Below, one piece after another: positions 35,881-42,918 of a DNA stretch of 64,000 nucleotides (positions within the stretch are counted from its first letter, which is position 1; the number at the start of each line of letters is the position of its first letter). Source of the stretch: CAZOVB01 sp964583095 (GTDB lineage: Bacteria; Planctomycetota; Phycisphaerae; SM23-33); assembly GCA_964583095.1 (NCBI GenBank), contig CAZOVB010000015.1, positions 1 to 64,000 on the forward strand. The letters are read 5' to 3'. The position numbers and the translations under genes are program-made. Under the pieces are notes generated by a model. It was given only the letters and a program-made list of their open reading frames with translations. It had not been told where the DNA came from and ran no database searches.

Positions 35881-36163
35881 GGACGAGTACTCCTAGCTAA
35901 GGAAGCCTCTTGCATGGGGACTGTTATAGCGGCTGGGGGTCGGGTGTGCAATGCACAGTTGTGGTTGTGTCCCGGCCGGCAGGCCTGCACGGGCCCGGCG
36001 TGCGGGGAGGATCTTGGACGCACGAATCTTTCGTCGGTTCTACGGGTCGGGTTCGAAAATCGGTTCGGATGCGGGTTCACCGGTGTTAAAGCGCCTCGCC
36101 GGGGATGCCGGCCAAGGGCAAGCAAGCCCTTGGTCGGAGGTCCGGCGTGGAAGGATCCACAGC
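35881..36163. other. Intergenic region upstream of the opp operon
   Basis: These 283 bases contain the opp promoter at 35923-35951 and GC-rich short palindromes such as GCCGGCAGGCCTGC. The 3' end of the AraC-type gene lies on the far side. Nothing else was recognised. Confidence 0.5.
35923..35951 (-). promoter_or_regulatory. Sigma-70 promoter of the opp operon
   Basis: On the minus strand TTGCAC (35951-35946), a 17-base spacer, then TATAAC (35928-35923). Transcription would begin about 36 bases before the oppA ATG. Confidence 0.7.
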
Positions 36164-36955
36164 TTACAAGCCTTCGGTTTCTGCGGGGTTGGCCTCTTTG
36201 CGGCGGGCTCTGCGCCAGGTGCTGGGGGGTTGGCCGGTGAGCTTCTTGAACATGCGGGAGAAGTAGTAGGGGCTCTCGAAGCCGCAGCGGAGCCCGATGG
36301 TGCCCACGGGCAGGTCGCTGAAGCTGAGCATCTGGCAGGCCGCGTCGATCCGCCGACGCAGCAGGTATTCCAGCGGCGAGACGCCGAAACGCTTGCGGAA
36401 GAGTTGCCGCAGGTACTCCCGGGAGATGTAGAGGCTCCGGGCAAGCTGGCCGGGACCGGAGAGATGGGCGAACTGGTGGTCGATGATCTCCCTGGCCCGT
36501 CCGGCCAGGTCGGGGGGCGAGGCCTGGCTGGTCCGGCTGGAGGTCTCCAGGACATCCAGGGCCAGCAGGCCCACCAGCAGGTCGATTCTGTCGGCCCGGA
36601 ACCCGCAGGGCTCCTGTCGCATGGCGGCGCGGATTTCCTCGACTCGCCGGGCCAGGGCCGGGCCTGCATCCAGGACGCCGCGGGGAAGCTTGCGGGCGTA
36701 TCGACCGGCCAGGCCCAGGCAGGTGTGCAGGCCGGGGCGGGCGGTGTGGACGGCGAAATTCTCTCGGCTGTCGTAGACGAAAATCTGCCCGGGGCCAAAG
36801 GCCAGGCTCCTGCCGTCGGCGTAGCGGAGCGTCCCGGCCGAATCTCCGGTGTGCACCATGGCTGTGTGCACGCCCGGCGGGGCGTATCCCACGCCCCCGG
36901 AGGCGGTCTCGACCTCGAAGGCGAAGACGACGCGATGATTTTCCCGGTTGTCCAT
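36164..36955 (-). CDS. AraC-family transcriptional regulator
   Basis: 263 residues from an ATG at 36955; the frame stays open to 37015, so the start is uncertain. The N-terminal half has a cupin-like ligand domain (VETASGGVGYAPPGVHTAMV, LAFGPGQIFVYDSRENFAVHT). The C-terminal 100 residues are the AraC DNA-binding domain (LARSLYISREYLRQLFRKRFGVSPLEYLLRRRIDAACQML, VGTIGLRCGFESPYYFSRMFKKLTGQPPS). It is divergent from a uroporphyrinogen-decarboxylase-family gene with about 100 bases between them, so it most likely controls that gene. Confidence 0.9.
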   Translation of the reverse strand: MDNRENHRVVFAFEVETASGGVGYAPPGVHTAMVHTGDSAGTLRYADGRSLAFGPGQIFVYDSRENFAVHTARPGLHTCLGLAGRYARKLPRGVLDAGPALARRVEEIRAAMRQEPCGFRADRIDLLVGLLALDVLETSSRTSQASPPDLAGRAREIIDHQFAHLSGPGQLARSLYISREYLRQLFRKRFGVSPLEYLLRRRIDAACQMLSFSDLPVGTIGLRCGFESPYYFSRMFKKLTGQPPSTWRRARRKEANPAETEGL

Positions 36956-37052
36956 CCTGCAGATACGATATCGGCAGTTGCGAAACGTGCAAAGGCGATT
37001 CTGGGCTGGGTGCATTCACAACCCGGCCCGGGCGCTGTAGAACAGGGCCACC

Positions 37053-38147
37053 ATGACCTACCGCGACGAAATGACAAGCCGGCAGCGCGTGACAGCCGCG
37101 CTGGAACACAAACAGCCCGACCGGGTGCCCTTCTGCTGGGGCTTTGGCCCCCAGCCCCCGGTCCGCAAGGAACTCAACAGCCTCCTGGCCAAATGGGATG
37201 TGGATTTCGATCGTCTCCGCGAGGCCACCGACGACGAGATCCGCGTAGGCCCCCGCTATGTGGGGCCCGAACTGACCCCGCGCGGAAGCTTCTGGGGCTG
37301 GACGACGCGGTCGGTTTCGTACGGCCTGGGAGAATATGACGAGTTCGACTTTCAACCCCTGGCCGAGGCCGAGAGTGTCGAGGACGTGCTGGGCCACGCG
37401 TGGCCCGATCCGGACTGGTTCGATTTCGAACACCCTCGCAAGCAGCTTGAGCAGCGGGACCCGGAACATAAGAAGTTCCGCGTGCTCTCCTCGTGCAACC
37501 CGATGGAGATCCTGACCTGGCTGATGGGCCTGGAGAAGGTGATGATCAACCTGGCCATGGAGCCCGAGATCATCCGGGCGGGGATGGAGAAGACCACGAG
37601 CTTCTTTGAAGAGATGATGCGTCGCAGCTTCGATGCCGCTCCGGAAGGGACCTACGACGCGGTCTTCGGGGCTGACGACCTGGGGGGCCAGAACGGCCCG
37701 CTGATGAGCCGGACAATGTACGTGGACCTGATCCAACCCTTCCACAAGCGGATCTGCGACAGGGCCCATTCGGGGGCGAATTTCGTTCTGCATCACAGCG
37801 ACGGCAGCGTGCATGGGTTGCTGGGGCAGTTGATCGATGCGGGGGTGGACTGCCTCGAAGCCGTGCAGACCGAGTGTGCGGACATGGCCCCGGAGAAGAT
37901 CAAGGCGGATTTCGGCGAGCGCATCAGCTTTCAGGGGGCGGTGAGCGTGCAGCAGATTCTGCCCCGCAAGAGCAGCCAGGAGGTCCGCGAGGAGGTGAGA
38001 AGGCTGATCGACGTACTGGGCCGGCAGGGCGGATACATCTGCGGCCCCAGCCACGCCATCCAGGCCGGCACGCCGGTGGAGAACGTCATCGCCATGCTCG
38101 AAACGGCCAAAGGCAGAAGCCTGGAAGAGATTGTCGAGGGGCTCTAA
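37053..38147 (+). CDS. Uroporphyrinogen decarboxylase-family protein (paralogue A)
   Basis: 364 residues. The opening MTSRQRVTAALEHKQPDRVPFCWG and the later segments GADDLGGQNGPLMSRTMYVDLIQPFHKRI, HHSDGSVHGLLGQLIDAGVDCLEAVQ and GGYICGPSHAIQAGTPVENVIAML place it in the URO-D superfamily. It belongs to the branch abundant in planctomycetes, which resembles corrinoid methyltransferases rather than HemE. A haem role is unlikely: HemE's N-terminal substrate-binding motif is not conserved. The substrate is unknown, possibly methylated or methoxylated. It is divergent from the AraC regulator at 36164. Start 37053 has AGGG upstream; 37071 is an alternative. Confidence 0.88.
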   Translation: MTYRDEMTSRQRVTAALEHKQPDRVPFCWGFGPQPPVRKELNSLLAKWDVDFDRLREATDDEIRVGPRYVGPELTPRGSFWGWTTRSVSYGLGEYDEFDFQPLAEAESVEDVLGHAWPDPDWFDFEHPRKQLEQRDPEHKKFRVLSSCNPMEILTWLMGLEKVMINLAMEPEIIRAGMEKTTSFFEEMMRRSFDAAPEGTYDAVFGADDLGGQNGPLMSRTMYVDLIQPFHKRICDRAHSGANFVLHHSDGSVHGLLGQLIDAGVDCLEAVQTECADMAPEKIKADFGERISFQGAVSVQQILPRKSSQEVREEVRRLIDVLGRQGGYICGPSHAIQAGTPVENVIAMLETAKGRSLEEIVEGL

Positions 38148-38158
38148 GGTCGCCTTTG

Positions 38159-38238
38159 CCACCCTACAGATGCCACATACAGGATCTGTAGGGTGGGAAA
38201 CTGCGAGAAGGACAGCGTCCTTGGAGGGTTTCCCACGC
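38159..38238. repeat. Double hairpin element between convergent genes
   Basis: CCACCCTACAGAT (38159-38171) pairs perfectly with ATCTGTAGGGTGG (38184-38196). Starting within the second arm, GTGGGAAAC pairs with GTTTCCCAC near 38230-38238, enclosing AAGGAC-AGC-GTCCTT. The element sits 12 bases after the plus-strand gene and about 100 bases before the end of the minus-strand gene. It may be a two-way terminator or a miniature palindromic repeat; similar TGTAGGGTGG-type repeats are dispersed in various bacterial genomes. Confidence 0.55.
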
Positions 38239-38337
38239 GGGCGACAAGGACCGTTGCGGGCGACGATCAAAACCCGGCGCGGGTGCCGACCGCCTTGTCC
38301 TCGATGCGGTGCCTTGTTCGTGTCCGAGAGCAGCCTT

Positions 38338-41268
38338 CTACGGGTTCTGGAGATTGGCGAAAGCGCGGCGGACGAAGAGCCGGGGGTCGCTTAGATATCG
38401 CTGGTATTCAGAGAGATCGTCACCCAGGGCCTGTCGGGTCCGCGCGATGGCCAGGTCCAGTTGCCACAGAAAATCGTGCCTGATGTTGGCATGGAAGGGC
38501 ACGTTTCGCTGCCCGTGGGGCAGGTCGTCCTCCTTGCCCTCGAGGCTCAGTTGCGCCGCCCCGCCGACCAGCCGTTGGGGCGGACCCATGCGCAAGGGAA
38601 TATCGCCCTGCTCGAGCTGTTCCAGGATGTTTCGGACCTGATCGGTTCGGGTGATTTTGCCTTCCCGGCAGAGTCGGGCCAGCGTCAGCGCGATGGCGGT
38701 GCGGGCATTGAGGGAAAGCGACCGGCGCTGCGCCAGGGATTCCAGGGCACCGAGGCAGTCGTCGGATCCGCAGCGTCGCAAGAGCACAACGGCTGAGAGC
38801 CAGTTGGGCGCGAGCTTCTTGAGCTTGAGTGGATCGGGCTCTTCGTTGGGGCGAAGCTCGGGCATCCACTGGGCGGCGCGTTCGTCGAAGCCGTATTCCA
38901 GATGCTCGATGGCCCGGATGAGGCGCGGCTGGGCCTGGGGGTCCCGCCACATGGCCAAAATTCCAGCCGACAGCCAGCTTGTCGAATCGTCCGGGCTCTG
39001 GAGAAGCTCCCGGATCTCCTGCTCGACCTGTCGGCGGTGAATGTAGAGCAGCCAGATGCCGCGTCCGCCGATGCCGCCTCGCAGTTTGTCCAGGGCTTGG
39101 CGAAGCTGGTCGGGGTCATCGGATCTTGTCAGGACGGCCGGGTCGAGAGGGCTGTTGAACTTGCAGGGCTCGTCGGCTTTGGGAATTCGTAGCGAATCGG
39201 TGGCCTGGAGCTTGCCCTGGAGATGATCCAGTGGCACTTCGCGGGAGGGCAGGTGGTGCTGGGCGGCGAAGGAGGCTGCGTAGGCGGCGGCCTCGCCGAT
39301 CCGCTGCATGTCGCGCTGCATACGGAGCATGTAGTGGGCGTCGATGCTGACCCCCAGGCAGCGCGAAGCGATAAAGACGTTGGAGAGCCCCTTTGGCAGC
39401 AGGGCGCGATAGGGGATCCGGCAGCCTGTGGAGGTTCTGAAGCATCGGGCGACCCACATCCAGAAGACGGCTTCGTCGCTTTCGGCTTCGAAGTCCACGC
39501 TGTGGTTGTCGTACCAGCTTCCGGCCAGGCCGATGGTGTCGGGGAAGTCCGGATTGCTTACGGTGTCTTCGAAGGTGATGACGTAATCGGTATCGATCTG
39601 CGGTCCCTGCCGGAGCCCGATGGCCGGTGAGATGTACGTGGGGCGGGTGAAGTTGTCATAGGCGTCCTGGAGGTACTGTGAGATGGCCAGGACACGTCCC
39701 CGGGTGAGGTCTTCCGGGTCGGTGGGGTCGCACCAGTCGGCGTCGAAGTTGACGGTGCGGCAGGTGATCCTGCCGTTCCTTTCGGTAATCATCCCCGAGG
39801 ACTGGCTGAAGGTGTGGAGCAGGCCGTCTTCCTCTCGGCCCAGTCGCAGCGAGGCGCCGGCCTGCTTGCAGATGTCTCCGTCGCCGGTGGCGTCGATCCA
39901 GGTTTCGGCTTCGATTCGGATGGGCCCCCTGGGCCCGGCCAGCAGGGCGGAGATCACCTTGCCCTGCGAATTTGTCCCGACGCCCGAGAGCAGACTGTCG
40001 TAGCAGAGGCGCGTGCCGGCCTGCCGGATCATCTGTTCCAGGACGAGCAGCTTGGCCAGGGGGTGGAACTGGGGGCGGACCTCGAAGAAGCCCCCGAGGC
40101 TCTGGTGGAGTTCCAGGACGCGGTCGTCGACTTCCTCCTGGAGCCCGCCGGGTACGCCGTAGTAGTAGCCGTTGATACCGCCCCCGGTTCCGATACCCCC
40201 GGGGAAGCTCAAGGCTTCTGCGCAGAGGACGTGGCCCGGTTGATTGAGGAACTCCCTGCCGGCGGCGATAGCGGACAAGGCCCCACCGGTTCCGGCCCCG
40301 GCGATCATGACATCGACCTTGCAGGTCTCGACGGGTTTGACCTCCGGCAGGGGGGCGTCGAGACCGGATGGCTGGGTGTCGGCCTCGGGGAGGGATTCGA
40401 CGGCCTGGGCGGCATCGATTCCCAGTTGGAATCGCTGAGCGAGGGTTTCCACGGGGGCATTGGCAGCAGCAGCGGCGGCCGGCGAGAGGTTGTCCGGCAT
40501 CTTGGCCTGGGAGTCTCGGGCGGCGTAGAGGTCCAGCGGCTGATACGAGGCGTGGCTGATCTGGATGTTTTCTGCCTGGTCTCTCACGGCGCGGTGCATG
40601 GCCCCGATGGCGGGCAGGAAGGCATCTCTCCACCAGGCGATTTCGGGATCGATCCGGATTCGAAGGGCCCGTTCGGTAGGCCAGAGCGTCGGGTGCAGGG
40701 AGAGGTTTTCCGACTCGAGTTGCGGCTCGGTCCGGGGCCGGCTTTTCTGCTGGAAGAAGATATGGGCGATGCGGGCCTGGGGCTTGCGGGGGATGAAGCT
40801 CGCCCCTGCCAGGGTCGAAAGCAGGGCGTTTTCGGTCGCGTCGATCCATCGCCTGGCCCCGATGCGCCGAGGCCCTGCCTTGGTGGCGACGATGATCGAG
40901 TGAATCAGGCCCTCTCGCATTTCCGCAGCCAGGGGCATCGCGTAGTACAGGGGCGTGACCTGCGAGGCCCGGAGCCAGTCGGTGGCGACGACCTCCAGGA
41001 CGGCCGGGTCGATGCATTCCGGGTCGGCGGCGTCCCTGTCGCGCAGTTGGCTGATGAGATGGTCCCACTGCGGGCTTTGCCCGTGTCCGGGATGGAACAT
41101 CAGGGCCCTGCCGGCCTCCCAGGCCAGATCGCCCTCGGGACCGACCAGCAGGACGCTCCTGCCGGATTGTTCCAGCCGCATGGCCGCGGCCAGGCCGGCC
41201 AGTCCGCAGCCGACAATGCAGACGTCGTAGACCTGTTCAAAACACGAACAGTACTCTTTTCTGCTCAT
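38338..41268 (-). CDS. FAD-dependent oxidoreductase with two dinucleotide-binding units
   Basis: 976 residues. A first Rossmann motif (YDVCIVGCGLAGLAAAMRLEQSGRSVLLV, GCGLAG at 20-25) opens a partial flavin-binding region of about 300 residues. A second (DVMIAGAGTGGALSAIAAG, GAGTGG at 324-329) opens a full FAD_oxidored domain with GGIGTGGGINGYYYG and TWIDATGDGDICKQAGAS. The later segment IGLRQGPQIDTDYVITFEDT and GLSNVFIASRCLGVSIDAHYMLRMQRDM belong to the same domain. The last 270 residues are alpha-helical and repeat-like. Such large FAD proteins are common in planctomycetes, often near polysaccharide genes; the substrate is unknown. It starts at an ATG with GGAG upstream. Confidence 0.88.
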   Translation of the reverse strand: MSRKEYCSCFEQVYDVCIVGCGLAGLAAAMRLEQSGRSVLLVGPEGDLAWEAGRALMFHPGHGQSPQWDHLISQLRDRDAADPECIDPAVLEVVATDWLRASQVTPLYYAMPLAAEMREGLIHSIIVATKAGPRRIGARRWIDATENALLSTLAGASFIPRKPQARIAHIFFQQKSRPRTEPQLESENLSLHPTLWPTERALRIRIDPEIAWWRDAFLPAIGAMHRAVRDQAENIQISHASYQPLDLYAARDSQAKMPDNLSPAAAAAANAPVETLAQRFQLGIDAAQAVESLPEADTQPSGLDAPLPEVKPVETCKVDVMIAGAGTGGALSAIAAGREFLNQPGHVLCAEALSFPGGIGTGGGINGYYYGVPGGLQEEVDDRVLELHQSLGGFFEVRPQFHPLAKLLVLEQMIRQAGTRLCYDSLLSGVGTNSQGKVISALLAGPRGPIRIEAETWIDATGDGDICKQAGASLRLGREEDGLLHTFSQSSGMITERNGRITCRTVNFDADWCDPTDPEDLTRGRVLAISQYLQDAYDNFTRPTYISPAIGLRQGPQIDTDYVITFEDTVSNPDFPDTIGLAGSWYDNHSVDFEAESDEAVFWMWVARCFRTSTGCRIPYRALLPKGLSNVFIASRCLGVSIDAHYMLRMQRDMQRIGEAAAYAASFAAQHHLPSREVPLDHLQGKLQATDSLRIPKADEPCKFNSPLDPAVLTRSDDPDQLRQALDKLRGGIGGRGIWLLYIHRRQVEQEIRELLQSPDDSTSWLSAGILAMWRDPQAQPRLIRAIEHLEYGFDERAAQWMPELRPNEEPDPLKLKKLAPNWLSAVVLLRRCGSDDCLGALESLAQRRSLSLNARTAIALTLARLCREGKITRTDQVRNILEQLEQGDIPLRMGPPQRLVGGAAQLSLEGKEDDLPHGQRNVPFHANIRHDFLWQLDLAIARTRQALGDDLSEYQRYLSDPRLFVRRAFANLQNP

Positions 41269-41422
41269 AGGGTAACTCCGGGATTGGCCGGTAAAGGAAA
41301 ACGTATCTCCCCTGAAGATACGCGATAGCGGCCTGTGGGAGAACCCGGAACTTGTCCGGGAGCACAGAGAGTCTTCAGTTCGGGCTGGCAGCTCTCCAGG
41401 CCAGAGGGGCGGACCCGAAAGG

Positions 41423-41959
41423 TCAGAGCTTGGGCAGGACGTTCCGGCCTCGTCTCAGGAACCTGCGGGCGACCAGGCAGAGGGCGAGAAGGGATCCGTA
41501 GAAGCCCGCTTCGATGGCCATCACCTGCAGGTTCTGCGGGCTCAGGCGTGAGCCGGGGTAGAACGTATGGAACCAGGGGATGGGGAGTTTCAATCGCCAT
41601 TGCGAAAGCGGCCAGAGGATACGGATCCCCCCTGCGTGGTTGTAAAAGGAGTCCAGGAGCAGATGACTCATCCACGCGCCTGCACCTGCCAGTGCGGTCA
41701 GCCAGGTTCCCGGGAGTTTGTGCATCGCCCCGGATGCACAGAGTCCGACCCATCCTGCCAGGACGGCGCCGCTGTTTATGAAGATACTGTGACTCACCAT
41801 GTATCGGTCGTGCCCCCATCCGGGCAGCGGAAGGTCGGGTATGCAGGCCAGGAAAGCCAGCAGCCCGATCCCGGCGGCAAGGCCGAGCCGACTCAGACGC
41901 GCCGGGAGCAGCAGGGCCCCCAGGGCTGAGCCGGTCAGGATATGTCCCACGAAGGTCAT
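41423..41959 (-). CDS. YdjM/DUF457-like membrane-bound putative metal hydrolase
   Basis: 178 residues from ATG 41959. About four membrane segments are visible. Histidine and aspartate landmarks of the family are present: FVGHILTGSALGALL, LACIPDLPLPGWGHDRYMVSHSIF and WMSHLLLDSFYNHAGGIRILWPLS. The pattern D-P-HR-SHS and HLLLD is diagnostic of the LexA-binding/YdjM-type inner-membrane family, whose biochemical role is not settled. It is a single gene, and its neighbours do not suggest a function. Confidence 0.82.
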   Translation of the reverse strand: MTFVGHILTGSALGALLLPARLSRLGLAAGIGLLAFLACIPDLPLPGWGHDRYMVSHSIFINSGAVLAGWVGLCASGAMHKLPGTWLTALAGAGAWMSHLLLDSFYNHAGGIRILWPLSQWRLKLPIPWFHTFYPGSRLSPQNLQVMAIEAGFYGSLLALCLVARRFLRRGRNVLPKL

Positions 41960-42023
41960 ACTGTTGCTACTACGAGCATGAGTCCAGTGGGTTCGCCGGT
42001 TGGCATAGCTGCTGTTGAGGCGC

Positions 42024-42070
42024 AAACAAACCGGGCAGTCCTGTCAACCGGGCGAAGACAGGACTGCCCG
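42024..42070 (-). terminator. Strong hairpin terminator downstream of the HTH/pseudo-receiver gene
   Basis: CGGGCAGTCCTGTC (42032-42045) and GACAGGACTGCCCG (42057-42070) form a perfect 14-bp stem with an 11-base loop. On the minus strand it is followed by GTTTGTTTG, a moderately U-rich tail. It lies 116 bases after the stop of the gene at 42186. Confidence 0.7.
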
Positions 42071-42185
42071 ATGAGGCGCCCGCAAAGCAGTGCGGGTGTC
42101 CGCTGCACACCTCAGGGTGAAATTATCAGCCGGCTACCCCCCGCGGTCGCACGATCCTTGGCCCTCCGGGGCGAGCCGGCTGGTT

Positions 42186-42746
42186 TCAGGCGACGGGAGC
42201 GGTTTCGAGGGCCTGGGCCACCGAGGCGCCCGTAACCGGGCGAAGGACGAACCCGTCGCAATGGTTCCATTGGGGAAGCTGAGTCTGGCCGGTGTCATCG
42301 ACGGCCAGGAATACCCGGATCGACTGGAGCTCCTGGTTGTCTTTGATGTGCCTGGAAAGCTGGGCGGCATCGTCGACATCGCTCAGATCCAGCAGGAGGA
42401 TTTGAGGCTGGAACTGCTGAGCGGCCACGCCGGCGTCGAAGAGCGTCTGGGCCTGGAGGACCTGGTATCCTCTGCCCACCAGGTCCTGTTTGAGGCCCGG
42501 ATCGGGACTGGCCGAGACGATCAGGATTTTCTGGTCTCCCAGTTCCAGTCCCTCCAGGGGCATTCCATGCTGCTGCATGAAGGCCACCAGGTGAGAGACC
42601 GGGATCCTCCGATCGCGACTGCCGGGGATGCGATAGCCTCGCAGCTTGCCGGTGTCGAACCACTTGCTGACGGTTCGAGGCGCCACGTGGCAGATCTTAG
42701 CCACTTCGCCGGTTGTCAGTACGTCTTTCTGGTTTCTTGTCGCCAT
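42186..42746 (-). CDS. Excisionase-type HTH protein fused to a degenerate receiver domain
   Basis: 186 residues from ATG 42746 (AGAGAG upstream). Residues 8-60 form a MerR/BldC-like helix-turn-helix (LTTGEVAKICHVAPRTVSKWFDTGKLRGYRIPGSRDRRIPV). Residues 72-186 follow the receiver fold (KILIVSAS, QPQILLLDLSDVDD, IRVFLAVDDTG, GFVLRPV). The putative acceptor is Asp120. The acidic pair after strand 1 is replaced by Ser-Ala-Ser and the conserved KP lysine by Arg, so phosphorylation is doubtful. It is likely a DNA-binding regulator with a ligand- or protein-sensing pseudo-receiver. It is divergent from the UvrD/PcrA helicase, 172 bases apart. Confidence 0.82.
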   Translation of the reverse strand: MATRNQKDVLTTGEVAKICHVAPRTVSKWFDTGKLRGYRIPGSRDRRIPVSHLVAFMQQHGMPLEGLELGDQKILIVSASPDPGLKQDLVGRGYQVLQAQTLFDAGVAAQQFQPQILLLDLSDVDDAAQLSRHIKDNQELQSIRVFLAVDDTGQTQLPQWNHCDGFVLRPVTGASVAQALETAPVA

Positions 42747-42918
42747 GATTCTCTCTGGTTCGTTTGCCCCGCCCGTTCCTATATCGGGTAGCTGGTGCGG
42801 CGCTTTAGTTGCGCGGGAGATCTGCGCGGGTTTTTCCAAAAAGGTGCTCTGGCGCGATTTGCCTGCCCCTGCCTTCTTGGCTATATTGGCGGGTGAACCC
42901 CATTTTTCGGAGAAGGCA

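Noticed and set aside
37053..38147. Assignment as HemE (haem biosynthesis)
   Set aside because: The URO-D fold is present, but the N-terminal substrate motif of HemE is not, and the AraC-linked context does not fit haem synthesis.
39814..41328. 504-codon open frame on the plus strand
   Set aside because: Antisense of the FAD oxidoreductase, with no domain signature.
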